From the NCBI GenBank assembly GCA_001936135.1, contig CP012809.1, positions 4,017,501-4,081,500 on the forward strand: 64,000 nucleotides of DNA, given 5' to 3'. Origin of the DNA: Saccharomycopsis fibuligera x Saccharomycopsis cf. fibuligera. Taxonomy: Eukaryota > Ascomycota > Saccharomycetes > Ascoideales > Saccharomycopsidaceae. A program made the translations under genes and the position numbers. This document shows positions 1 through 12,768 of this stretch, piece after piece. The notes under the pieces are model-generated. The model was not told the origin of the DNA. It was given only the letters and a program-made list of their open reading frames with translations, and searched no databases. Every line of letters starts with the position of its first letter. Positions within the stretch are counted from its first letter, which is position 1.

Positions 1-72
1 TTGTTGACGTTAGAGATGAATCTAGGTTTCGACACCTTGCGGCGCTTCAAGGACCTGCCAGGAAGAAAGTAG
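1..72 (+). CDS. Possible 3' end of a gene cut by the left edge
   Basis: Frame 1 is open from the first base to a TAG at 70-72, giving 23 residues ending in FKDLPGRK. Frame 3 is also open, to a TAA at 118-120, so the true frame cannot be decided from so little sequence. I do not recognise either tail. The call rests only on an open frame at the window edge; it could be non-coding. Confidence 0.3.
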   Translation: MLTLEMNLGFDTLRRFKDLPGRK

Positions 73-714
73 CCCATGAAGTGAGTCAAGAGTCAAGAAC
101 TATCTGGGGTTCTGTCTTCTAATCTTTTCTTTCCTTCAGATCTCTTGATCAAAATTATTTTTCTTTTTCCTGTGGGCGATGAGCATCTATAGCACGTGAC
201 ATGGCACGCTGGGCTTTTGTTGTTGGCAATTGTGAAACAGACACAGCCCTGAATTCTGTTGATGATAGCGATAATGTCAGTGGTACGAAAGAACGAAGCC
301 CACAACGGAGTCTCAATTTCAGCAGAGAACCAGTCTTTCTCTTTAAAGGTTTGCAGCTGTTTTATTTTATTATTACTTGTGCGTCTTTGTCAAAAATAGT
401 TTCATCACATTTCCTTCCTAAACGACTCACAGCCTGGATCACTAGCTGCGTGGCTGTCATTCATCGTGCGCTGCGTCTCTGCTCCTTCACAGCCTTGCTT
501 TAAATTGGCAATATCAAACCTTGCCCTCAGCTCATTTCTTTCCTTATTGGCCTCCCACTGGCACTATTCCTTTAATTGGCTTAGTGTTTATTCTATAGTT
601 TTTATTCGTCTTTACATCATTTATTTTATTTTATTTTTCTTTTCTTTTCTTTCCTTTTTTCTTTTTTTTTTGTTTTTATTATCACCTACCCACTCACAAG
701 AATTAGCTCACACG
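73..714. other. Intergenic leader of the NIPA-like gene
   Basis: No supported gene. It holds a CACGTG box at 193-198 (followed by AC, a Cbf1/Pho4-type site) and a long pyrimidine-rich tract from about 600 to 690 just before the start codon of the next gene. Open frames here use non-ATG starts or have no family features. Confidence 0.5.
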
Positions 715-2235
715 ATGACAGGATCATCAAATTCAATATTAATTGGCTGTCTAGTGGGCGTTTTATCTTTAGCCACTCAGTCCATAGGTCTCACTTTACA
801 AAGAAAATCACACTTAATAGAAGATGCCAAGTTGACGTCCCAACATCATAGGCCACCATATAGACGCCCATTATGGCGTCTTGGGTGTTTTCTATTCATT
901 ATGTCCAACGTGGTGGGATCAAGTATTCAAATCTCCACTCTTCCCCTAATTGTGTTGAGTCCATTACAAGCTGTTGGTTTGGTATTCAACTCTATCTGTG
1001 GCTCTTTGATCTTGAGCGAATTATTCACAAAATTTACATTTAGAGGAACGTTACTTGTTAGTATTGGAGCGTTTTTTATTGCTTATTTTGGTTCGATTCC
1101 CGAACCTAACCATAACTTGCAAGAGTTGTTAGATTTATTAAAGAGAAAATCGTTTTTGATCTGGTTCAATTTCTCAATTTTGTTGCTCGTTTCAGTGCTT
1201 GGTTACATCAAAGTATTAGATTGGTATCTATCTAGAGAGAACAAATTTCTTTTAAATCTCGGGGACTACTATGGGTCAATAAGCCCTGAAAATCATCAAG
1301 ATGAGCCTTTTCATCATGAGGTTGAACAGCTACCTAGTAAGGTTCCCTCTGGGCCACAGGAAACTGATCGTTTACTTCCCTCATCTACCTCTATATCATC
1401 AACTACATCCAGAGACTATGTCTCTTTATCCAACAGACCAGTTTCTGCTTCATCCTCCAGCTTTTCAGGGCTTTCTGAAAAATTCAAACTGCGTTTTTTC
1501 AATAACAGAAGAGTTAATAAAGTAATTAATTTTTTTGATTTTGTTTCCAAGGACCATATTTCCTTTGTTCAAGGAGTGCTTTATGGTATTATTTGTGGAA
1601 TATTGTCCGCTCATGCTTTGCTATTGGCCAAATCAGCAGTTGAGCTTCTCATTATTGCCATCACTGAAAAGACTTTAACTGACTTGAAGAGTTATCAATC
1701 TTGGTTAATTATTTCCGGTTGGGTGTTTTGCGCAATAATGCAAGTTTACTATTTGAATCTTGGGCTTAAGATTATATCAAGTTCAATTATTTTTCCATTG
1801 ATCTTTTGCGTTTATAATATTGTGAATATTTTGAACGGATTGATTTATTTTGACCAATTTAGCAGACTTTCAATTAATGAAATGGCCTTCATTTTTACCG
1901 GCGTGCTATTGATTTTGTTTGGGGTGTTTTATTTGAGCATTAACTGCGAGTCAAGTTGTCAATCTGAAGTTGATCCAGAAGATGTGCAGGGGATTCAGAG
2001 TGCTGGAGAAAGTGACGAAGAAGCAGACACTATTGCCCCATTAGATATTGCAGCTCAAAATTTGAAGAGCGGTTTCCATGATGGTAATAAGTATAGCTAT
2101 CATCATCACAAATTATCAGGTACTCCTGCATCTACCGTTTCCAAATGTCAGTCCATTGCTACGAACCCTTCTTTGAAACCAATCCTACCTGAAAGTTTCA
2201 CAAGTCATAAATTGCATATTGATGATGATAAATAA
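715..2235 (+). CDS. NIPA/DUF803-like multi-pass membrane transporter
   Basis: A 506-residue membrane protein. The start at 715 is chosen because the hydrophobic NIPA-like N-terminus begins here (MTGSSNSILIGCLVG); the frame is open further upstream but only through a pyrimidine-rich leader. Several hydrophobic segments lie between residues 5 and 165, followed by a polar Ser-rich loop at about 180-265, then four more segments from about 285 to 420, and an acidic, His-containing cytoplasmic tail. Segments such as LQRKSHL after the first helix and SPLQAVGLVFN match the NIPA magnesium-transporter/DUF803 family of the drug/metabolite transporter fold. Family members move Mg2+ in animals; substrate here is inferred only. 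The large central loop is longer than in animal NIPA proteins. Confidence 0.75.
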   Translation: MTGSSNSILIGCLVGVLSLATQSIGLTLQRKSHLIEDAKLTSQHHRPPYRRPLWRLGCFLFIMSNVVGSSIQISTLPLIVLSPLQAVGLVFNSICGSLILSELFTKFTFRGTLLVSIGAFFIAYFGSIPEPNHNLQELLDLLKRKSFLIWFNFSILLLVSVLGYIKVLDWYLSRENKFLLNLGDYYGSISPENHQDEPFHHEVEQLPSKVPSGPQETDRLLPSSTSISSTTSRDYVSLSNRPVSASSSSFSGLSEKFKLRFFNNRRVNKVINFFDFVSKDHISFVQGVLYGIICGILSAHALLLAKSAVELLIIAITEKTLTDLKSYQSWLIISGWVFCAIMQVYYLNLGLKIISSSIIFPLIFCVYNIVNILNGLIYFDQFSRLSINEMAFIFTGVLLILFGVFYLSINCESSCQSEVDPEDVQGIQSAGESDEEADTIAPLDIAAQNLKSGFHDGNKYSYHHHKLSGTPASTVSKCQSIATNPSLKPILPESFTSHKLHIDDDK

Positions 2236-2824
2236 AGACTATGCAAAGGTTTTGTTAAGTGCGTACTTTCATTGTTTTATTGTTCAATATTCTTATTCTT
2301 TTTATTTCTCGAGGTCTTGTGCTTTTTTTTGTCATTTTTTTGTCTATTTTACTTTTTCATTCATTCATATCTTGGTTTGTTTTCATTGGCGTTAGTTGTT
2401 AATTGTTTTCCTTTATCTTTAGGTTTTTTTTGTTTTTTGATTTCGATTTATGAGAATTTTCATTTGCTTTTCCCTTTCCCTCCAATTTTTTTTATTTTTA
2501 AGTTTAACTGTTTTATTGTTTATTTTCACCGCATTATAAGTTTTCTAACTTAAATACACTTTATAGTTATCTTCATTTATCATTATTCTTAGTAGATCAG
2601 TAGCATGTGGCTGTTCAATCTTAGTCTTGTAGGTTAAGAACTCCGGCTTGCTTCAATTTATGAAAAATTGCCGCTGTGTGCAGCAGACAGTACAGCGCAA
2701 ACTTAAAAAAAAAAAAAAAAAAAAAATATTACTAAGACAGCACATCAATTTTGATAGATGAAACTGATCCATCCTGACCAATTCTACAAAACAGACAAGA
2801 GGAGAGACGAACATACAAGCCACA
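2236..2824. other. Intergenic, T-rich then poly-A
   Basis: No supported gene. A T-rich terminator-like stretch follows the NIPA-like gene, and a run of about 20 A residues lies at 2705-2726, roughly 100 bp before the next ATG, where it could act as a nucleosome-excluding promoter tract. Confidence 0.5.
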
Positions 2825-5212
2825 ATGAGCAGTGTATCAGAGATTATCATTAACCTGCTACAGAATTTTAATTTTAGAGTGGATTTAGACTTAAAGAATA
2901 TAAAGGAAATCAATGAATTGTATGCCAAGTCACAGAATGATAATACAGATGGTGGAAGGGAAAGCTCAGCACACCGTATCCTACTGTCACGTATCGATGC
3001 ACTTTACGACTTGGCTGTTCTTTTAAGGGATAGAGATTCCAGACGGAACCCTGTTTTGCAAAATAGTTTATCCAACTTAGTTGCAACTTTGGAATGGTCT
3101 GCTAATCTTGCAAACTATGAACGTTATTTAATATTGCACTCGCAGAGGTCAGAAAAGGAAAAAAGTGAAACATTGCACAATAGTCAGTTGGTGCTGTTGA
3201 ATTTGCAACTTTTGAGAGTGCTCGTAAATTCAGTAGCTGAAGTGAATTTGAATAGGGTACTGGTGATTCTGTTGCCGCATTTCGTTGAAGCAATTAGGAA
3301 ATTGTTACTTCCTTCACTGAGTCGGTTTCGCAAAGATCTAGATGGTTTGGAAGATCTGAAATATGTGAAAGATATACAACTGAATGAATCAATTTACAAC
3401 CCATACCAGAAACATGTACACGCATTGATTTCAAATTTGGTGATTGGTGATGAACCAGAACCTGAAAAAGAAGAAGCGAATACAAAAGTCAAGACTACGA
3501 TTTGTGAAACCTCCAGACAAGATAATGGACTTCTTGAAGTCTTGTTCGCATTCATATTACTGGCTCTCAAAGAAAGTGTAAATTATAACGGCCATTGTAA
3601 AGATTTTGAGCTCTTGCTCGACCTGCTGGATTTGTTTGAGACTACGATGAGTTTATATACTCTGTCGGGAGCCTCCATCAAGGATATGACTAATTACGAG
3701 AAGAGTCACAAGGAAATAAATTCTGATGTGCAGTCTTTGGTTACGGTTCTAGATGCGGCGTTGTATGCTTCCCAGAATTTTGACAAAAAGGAGGATCATG
3801 ATGAAGATGATAAAGTGGAATACCTCTTTAAAGTCATTGAGTTTGCAAACACTTTGTCTGAATTTTTGTTTGCTTTCTCGGATTTGCCAGATATAAATCC
3901 GCAAATTTTCATCATGGAAAGGTTGTTTAATTTGTACGTTAATTCCAAGATTGCTGAATCGCAAATACGGAAATTTCAAACTGAAAAAAGTTTCAATGGA
4001 AACGATTTAATGGACATGATCAAACAAATCAATAGAAGAGTGTTCTCCGTGATTGGGAATTTCTCTTTCAATGCTGAGTTAGATAGTCAAAAGGATTATC
4101 TTGTGCAACTTGCATTGCAAATATTGCGTTCTCAGCAGAGTGCGTATGCTGCATCTTGTGCAATGCTTGTATTGGCTAATTCTATCAGTGGTGCTGATGA
4201 TCGTGATTCTGTTTTAGATAAAGAGCCCCATTTGATTGGCAAGGTGCTTGGTAATGTTGTTGAGTCCAATAACGATGAGATTACGTTTTTCAGTGAGCCG
4301 CTTTTGGGCCAGAGCTTGTTCCAGTTGCTTAAAATATTGACAACATCAGCAAAGTTTACCCTAGATGACGACAAGGCTAAAACTGCTTTTATTGAAGAAT
4401 TCAAACAGGGGTATAGTGGGTTGGAAAAATTGATTTTAAAATCTTTTGATAGCGTTTTCTTCATCAAAATTAACTTACTGGTGATTCTCAGATTTTTAAA
4501 TGTTTTCATAAAAAACTTTTTGCGATACCAGGATGGATCCCTGCTTATTGAATGGTTTGCAAGGGCTTCCAAGAATTTGGTAAGCTCAATCATCTATTCA
4601 GTGAGACCGAAAAGCTTAACCGAGGAACAAAATCAGGTGTCCCAATTGGTGAAAATCAAGGAATTGAGCACTGGCAATAAACTCTTAGCCGTTGAGGTAT
4701 TGCAAAATCTTGTGAATAGTATAGTCATAAATGACGTTGAGTTACATGATACCCATTACTTGTCAGTTTTAATAAAAACTGTGTTGTTAGACGATAACAA
4801 AAAAGATGATGACAATGAAGAAGACTATTCAGTTTCGTTAGCTAGCGCAGCGCCAACGTCAACTCCTGAAAATAAAAACGACGATGCTGCTAAACTTCTA
4901 CATTTGAGCCAGAAATACATCACCTTGACTATTCTTGTGTCGAATGTGAAGAATACATACGTGATATCGACACTTGCGCAAACTGATGTTATTGACAGCA
5001 TTTTCACAATAGTGAGACTGTCTTTTGACTTGGTTGAACAAGTTGATCAAAAGAGTGGTCTTAGTCAATCTGAAGAGTATAGTCTCAAGGGATTGAAAAA
5101 TAATTTGAAGGTGTTCGTGTTCAAAGCTTATGAGTTTGTTACTAAGAAGGAAGAGTTGGTTAGTTTCATTCCTCAATTTGAAGAGTTTATTGGCAAGGCT
5201 GCCAATTTATGA
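2825..5212 (+). CDS. Unrecognised large alpha-helical (armadillo-like) protein
   Basis: A 795-residue protein with an ATG start and A at -3. I do not recognise it with confidence. It is almost wholly helical by eye, with repeated Leu-rich helices such as LLNLQLLRVLVNS and acidic linkers at about residues 210-220 and 655-670. There is no signal peptide, membrane segment or catalytic motif. The look is that of an ARM/HEAT-type scaffold; SmgGDS/Bem4-like or ataxin-10-like folds are possible but unproven. It sits in tandem upstream of Elongin C with a 246-bp gap. A structure prediction would be the quickest way to place it. Confidence 0.85.
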   Translation: MSSVSEIIINLLQNFNFRVDLDLKNIKEINELYAKSQNDNTDGGRESSAHRILLSRIDALYDLAVLLRDRDSRRNPVLQNSLSNLVATLEWSANLANYERYLILHSQRSEKEKSETLHNSQLVLLNLQLLRVLVNSVAEVNLNRVLVILLPHFVEAIRKLLLPSLSRFRKDLDGLEDLKYVKDIQLNESIYNPYQKHVHALISNLVIGDEPEPEKEEANTKVKTTICETSRQDNGLLEVLFAFILLALKESVNYNGHCKDFELLLDLLDLFETTMSLYTLSGASIKDMTNYEKSHKEINSDVQSLVTVLDAALYASQNFDKKEDHDEDDKVEYLFKVIEFANTLSEFLFAFSDLPDINPQIFIMERLFNLYVNSKIAESQIRKFQTEKSFNGNDLMDMIKQINRRVFSVIGNFSFNAELDSQKDYLVQLALQILRSQQSAYAASCAMLVLANSISGADDRDSVLDKEPHLIGKVLGNVVESNNDEITFFSEPLLGQSLFQLLKILTTSAKFTLDDDKAKTAFIEEFKQGYSGLEKLILKSFDSVFFIKINLLVILRFLNVFIKNFLRYQDGSLLIEWFARASKNLVSSIIYSVRPKSLTEEQNQVSQLVKIKELSTGNKLLAVEVLQNLVNSIVINDVELHDTHYLSVLIKTVLLDDNKKDDDNEEDYSVSLASAAPTSTPENKNDDAAKLLHLSQKYITLTILVSNVKNTYVISTLAQTDVIDSIFTIVRLSFDLVEQVDQKSGLSQSEEYSLKGLKNNLKVFVFKAYEFVTKKEELVSFIPQFEEFIGKAANL

Positions 5213-5458
5213 TTTAAAGCACTTTTCTTGTTTAGCCAATTCTTTTATTACATTTAAATAGGTTATATCTATAAATAGACATTGATGGAAAATATCAATG
5301 TTGTGGTAGAATATTAATGTTGTGGTAGAATATTAATGTTGTGGTAGAATAGATTCATGTTGAGTGTCTGCATAATTTAATTGCGCATACACGGGGCTCA
5401 TAATCCTCTAAATATATGGTGAAGAGCATCGTGAAGATTTAAAGAAAAGCAACAAATT
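5213..5458. other. Short intergenic region between tandem genes
   Basis: This is the terminator of the upstream gene and the promoter/leader of Elongin C. Its main structure is a 19-bp tandem repeat at 5291-5347, listed separately. Confidence 0.5.
5291..5347 (+). repeat. Three tandem copies of a 19-bp unit
   Basis: The unit AATATTAATGTTGTGGTAG occurs at 5291-5309 (one C for T change), 5310-5328 and 5329-5347, followed by a degenerate part-copy. It lies in the promoter of the Elongin C gene, about 110 bp before the first ATG, so copy-number change could alter spacing of promoter elements. Confidence 0.95.
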
Positions 5459-5872
5459 ATGTTGAAACCAATAAAGACTATGCAAACTTCAACTTCAACT
5501 TCAACAATTTCAAAACAACAGCAGCAACAACAGCAAGCCAATATGTCCGACTCAGATTTAGATTTAGAAAATAAGCCTCGCTCTAAGTATGTCAAGCTCG
5601 TCTCATCTGATGGCTTTGAGTATGTTGTGCTCCGCGATTTGGCAATGATTTCACCAACCCTTGCTTCAATGCTTGATGAGAGTTTCGAGTTTAAAGAAAG
5701 CAGATTAAACAAGATTGTACTACGAGAAATCGATGCGCTCTTGTTGCTGAAAATTGTCGACTATTTGTATTATCATCAGAAATTTAGTAATCTGGACGAT
5801 GTGCCTGATTTTGAAATTCCTACGGAAATGGCGTTGGAGTTGTTGGTGGCGGCAGATTTCTTGAACATTTGA
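5459..5872 (+). CDS. ELC1: Elongin C (Skp1-like BTB/POZ-fold protein)
   Basis: The Skp1-fold of Elongin C fills residues 40-137: the SDGFEY strand, the AMISPTLASML motif, and the C-terminal EIPTEMALELLVAADFL signature. In yeasts Elc1 pairs with Ela1 and Cul3 in a ubiquitin ligase that acts on stalled RNA polymerase II. Two ATGs compete. The one at 5459 gives 137 residues with a Thr/Ser- and Gln-rich extension, while that at 5543 (MSDSDLD) gives 109 residues, near the usual family length. Both have A at -3, so either could be used. An in-frame CTG at 5747 lies where human Elongin C has serine, as expected if CUG is read as serine. Confidence 0.92.
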   Translation: MLKPIKTMQTSTSTSTISKQQQQQQQANMSDSDLDLENKPRSKYVKLVSSDGFEYVVLRDLAMISPTLASMLDESFEFKESRLNKIVLREIDALLLLKIVDYLYYHQKFSNLDDVPDFEIPTEMALELLVAADFLNI

Positions 5873-6947
5873 ATGATATGCTTTCGTTGAATCTTACTCA
5901 TTGGTGCTGCTATAAGTAGTAAGATAACGAAGATATTTGGGTGGAAGCAAAGGACTCGGCGCGTCTTTTTTGAACATGATATCTTTTGTTCTGACATTTG
6001 CGTTTACGGTTACGCCTAGCAACACTTTCCTCTTCTCATTTTCTCATTCCTATATCTGTGTTTTACCCAGAAGTTTGGTATTTAGAGGTAATATTTTGAA
6101 TGTCGTCTCCGTGCTATGTATGATTGATTAGATCTATATATATGGTTAAGAAGACTTTGGAGCGGAATATTTTTTTTTTTCATGACAATATGAACACTGC
6201 CATTAAATATTTTGCACCAAAATGGCACTACTGTCAAACAACAACACAGTCATTGAAGAGACAGTATTGACATGAAAACTGTTTTAAGTGTTTCAGTAGT
6301 GAATAGAGTTATTAATCCCGGTACTTCAGTCTGGGCACGTTGTCTGTTGTTGTTGGCTTTTGTGTTCGAAAGTTGACAGAACCGTTGGCAAACCATGGTT
6401 GGTGGGGTATACCTGATTGCTATTAATCCCAGGAAAACTAATCTGCACCCTTAGATTAGTTAACTCCGATTCATTTTTGAATTTTGAAATTTGAGCTTTG
6501 CAAGGCTGGTTTACACTTGCGTTATTGTATATTTATATATATATATATATGCCAGTCAAATGTATATTTACACAAAGGATATGAGTGAGCATTTATTTTG
6601 TAACTAGTTGTTTTTGAAAGTTTGCTTCTTCGTATTTTGTAATTTTCTCAACTAAAACCTTTGTAGAGAGTCAATCCAAAATTTTCGGCCAACTATTACT
6701 ACAAAAGTTGAAGTTATTGGAATCCTCCGTCGTATTCATAAATCCTTAGATAAGTGAGTTGATGCCGGTGAAATAGTTAACGTAAACGTAAACGATTAAC
6801 TAGCTAATCCTATGCAGGTAAAGAGCCAGTAAATGGACTTTCTAAGATTAAAACAATGAAAAAACAGTTCCAGCCTCATACATTAACAGGGTGCGTTTTA
6901 ACCGAAAACCCAGCCTCGATGAAATGGCATAACTGTGACCATCGAAG

Positions 6948-6953
6948 ACGCGT
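6948..6953. promoter_or_regulatory. MCB box (ACGCGT) upstream of RNR2
   Basis: This is a palindromic ACGCGT, the core bound by MBF (Mbp1/Swi6) at G1/S genes, about 560 bp before the RNR2 ATG. It belongs with two further copies downstream. Confidence 0.6.
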
Positions 6954-7037
6954 AAAGAAAATAATTTACGTTTTTGCAGTTTCGTGAATTTTTCATCATT
7001 TTGTTTATTCACTAATAATAAACAAAAAACGAAAAGT

Positions 7038-7043
7038 ACGCGT
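7038..7043. promoter_or_regulatory. MCB box (ACGCGT) upstream of RNR2
   Basis: The second ACGCGT, about 470 bp before the RNR2 ATG and 90 bp from the first. Confidence 0.6.
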
Positions 7044-7290
7044 CGGCTCATCGCCTTGTGCGTCAGGGTGCATGGCTATCTCCAGATTCTTTTTACACAA
7101 AATCATGAGTATAGCACCAAAAGAAGCCTGAAAAAGAGGCTTCACTAGATAGCAGCAATATTTTAGCTTAAAATTGTTCTAATTGTTTGATAACCTAGAT
7201 CAATATATGGATAATTGAAAAGATGTTTGAATATTTAGGAGGTTCTGCAAGCTCATGCACGAGCCTATGTGTATATTGAGATGCGAAACA

Positions 7291-7296
7291 ACGCGT
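7291..7296. promoter_or_regulatory. MCB box (ACGCGT) upstream of RNR2
   Basis: The third ACGCGT and the one nearest the gene, about 215 bp before the RNR2 ATG, a typical position for an activating site in yeast. Confidence 0.65.
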
Positions 7297-7509
7297 AATA
7301 AATTCTACATTAATTTTTTTTTCAGGTCCATTTTAATGTACAACTTAGGCGTCAGGTTATGTAGAAAATGTTTTCCGAAAAAGTATAACTAGAGAAGAAT
7401 TTCCAACTTTTTATTCATGTTCTCAGCTTTATTCTTATTGTATGTTATATCTTTTTTCATTATCAACCTACTTTTTCTCTTATCTATAATCTAATTATCA
7501 TCATTTACA

Positions 7510-8667
7510 ATGTCCACTGCTCAAATAAATAACCTCACAGACTCCATTGCTAATATGGAAATTGAAGCCAAAATTCAGGCTGCTGCCGCTAAGAAACAAG
7601 GAGTGCAAATTGTTTCTGAGACTGAACATAAAAAGTTTTTGAATAAACATGCTGTGCACAGACATCAGTTGAAAGCTAAAGAACTTAACGAACCATTGTT
7701 AAAAGAAAACAAACGCAGATTTGTTTTGATGCCAATCAAATATCATGAAATATGGCAAATGTACAAGAAGGCTGAAGCTTCATTCTGGACTGCTGAAGAG
7801 ATCGACTTGAGTAAAGATATGCATGACTGGAATGACAAGTTGAATGCCAACGAAAGATATTTCCTCTCTAGAGTGTTGGCTTTCTTTGCTGCTAGTGATG
7901 GTATTGTCAATGAAAACTTGGTCGAAAACTTCTCTGCCGAAGTGCAATGTCCAGAAGCCAAATTCTTTTATGGTTTCCAAATTATGATGGAAAATATTCA
8001 CTCTGAAACTTACTCTTTGCTAATTGATACTTACATCAAGGACCCAAAAGAATCTGAATTTTTATTCAATGCCATTGAAACTATCCCATGTATAAAGCAA
8101 AAAGCCGACTGGGCTTTGAGATGGATCAACGATGATGAGGCTTTATTTGGTGAAAGATTGGTTGCCTTTGCTGCTGTTGAAGGTATTTTCTTCTCTGGTT
8201 CTTTTGCTTCCATCTTCTGGTTGAAAAAGAGGGGTTTGATGCCAGGGTTGACTTTCTCCAACGAACTTATTTCCAGAGATGAAGGTTTGCACACAGACTT
8301 TGCCTGTTTGTTGTTTTCCCATTTGGAAAACAAGCCACCTGCAGAAATTGTTGAGAAGATTATCACTGAAGCAGTTGATATTGAAAAAGAGTATTTCACT
8401 GATGCCTTGCCAGTTTCATTGTTGGGTATGAATTGCACATTAATGTGCCAATATGTAGAGTTCGTTGCTGACAGATTGTTGGTGTCATTGGGTAACAAGA
8501 AGGTGTACAACGTTAACAATCCATTTGATTTCATGGAAAATATCTCATTAGCTGGTAAGACCAACTTCTTTGAAAAGAGAGTCTCTGATTACCAAAAAGC
8601 TGGTGTTATGGCTAAAAGCGGTGGTGAACAGGAAGACGCTGGCTTCACTTTTGATGACGACTTTTGA
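7510..8667 (+). CDS. RNR2: Ribonucleoside-diphosphate reductase small subunit
   Basis: This is the 385-residue R2 subunit of class Ia ribonucleotide reductase, which houses the diiron-tyrosyl radical cofactor that lets the large subunit reduce NDPs to dNDPs. All cofactor residues are visible: Asp130, Glu161, His164, Glu224, Glu258 and His261 as iron ligands, with the radical Tyr168 in HSETYS. Their spacing equals that of yeast Rnr2. The C-terminus FTFDDDF is the tail that docks on the large subunit and carries radical transfer. The retained ligands exclude an Rnr4-type subunit. No in-frame CTG codon was found, as expected for a highly expressed CTG-clade gene. Three MCB boxes upstream predict G1/S induction. 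Confidence 0.98.
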   Translation: MSTAQINNLTDSIANMEIEAKIQAAAAKKQGVQIVSETEHKKFLNKHAVHRHQLKAKELNEPLLKENKRRFVLMPIKYHEIWQMYKKAEASFWTAEEIDLSKDMHDWNDKLNANERYFLSRVLAFFAASDGIVNENLVENFSAEVQCPEAKFFYGFQIMMENIHSETYSLLIDTYIKDPKESEFLFNAIETIPCIKQKADWALRWINDDEALFGERLVAFAAVEGIFFSGSFASIFWLKKRGLMPGLTFSNELISRDEGLHTDFACLLFSHLENKPPAEIVEKIITEAVDIEKEYFTDALPVSLLGMNCTLMCQYVEFVADRLLVSLGNKKVYNVNNPFDFMENISLAGKTNFFEKRVSDYQKAGVMAKSGGEQEDAGFTFDDDF

Positions 8668-12042
<3,375 letters not shown>

Positions 12043-12768
12043 AGTTCCAACAAAAAATTAACGCACTTTATTTATTTTAAACTTTTAACTTTTTATATTT
12101 TTTCCATTCATCATTTTCTACTAATTTATCTGCTCATTTATTTGTAAAATCACTGTTCACTATTTTCTGCATTTTCCTGCATTATTTTGACTTCTTTTTA
12201 TTCTGATTTTTTCTTCAATATTTTTCTTTTTTGCTTTTTTTATTTCTCTATCTTGACTTCTTCATTGTCTTCATTTGTAGGTTATGTCATTATTTTGATA
12301 AAGGTTTGTCTTTTTCCCTCTCTTTATTTTTTGTTTTTTTTTTGTTTTTGTTTTTGTTTTTTATTTACACTGATAAATAGTTTTTTAAAGTCTCTGAAGT
12401 TTTATTATTGCTTTTTAAATTCAATTTGTTGTTTTACATTTTTTTAGTCATACTCAATATTCACCGTTCCTATTCTATAAAAGCGCTCTAAATTTCTAAC
12501 AAATTATTAAAAGCCTGGTTTTTTCATTCAAATATCTCAGTTTCTTGTACTGTTTCGGTTTTCTCTTTTTGGGCACCTGGTAGACGTATAGGTTGTATAT
12601 AGCATTTTTCTTCATTTGCCTATTATACATTTTCTTCGCAAACATACATGACTTGCAAGTAAAAAGCTCCGATCTACACCAAAGTATATTAACTTACAAC
12701 ACGCATTAAATCTATTAAAAAAAGAAACAGAAATCTTTAGTGCTGCAAACCCCTTAAAAAGCATCAAA
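12043..12768. other. Convergent intergenic region, T-rich
   Basis: This region lies between the ends of the SR kinase (+) and COG6 (-) genes. It is strongly T-rich, with runs of TTTTTG near 12330-12360, and contains no supported gene. It probably holds both 3' untranslated regions. Confidence 0.5.

Larger units (their letters stand above)
5873..7509. other. Long intergenic region, distal part of the RNR2 promoter
   Basis: About 1.6 kb without a convincing gene. It contains a T run near 6170-6180, a short TA repeat at about 6530-6550, and three ACGCGT boxes in the last 560 bp, listed separately. Short open frames at 5937-6131 (+) and 6848-7051 (-) lack any family feature. The length suggests either an extended cell-cycle promoter or an unseen non-coding transcript. 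Confidence 0.5.

Noticed and set aside
1088-1108. GGTTCG-n5-CGAACC inverted repeat resembling a tRNA T-arm
   Set aside because: It lies inside the NIPA-like coding frame and no acceptor, D or anticodon arms surround it.
5873-7509. Telomerase RNA, snRNA or LTR in the long RNR2 upstream region
   Set aside because: By eye I found no telomere-template-like sequence, snRNA core motif or paired terminal repeats; a covariance or repeat search would be decisive.
8031-8564. 177-codon antisense ORF within RNR2
   Set aside because: Shadow of the conserved RNR2 coding frame; no independent features.
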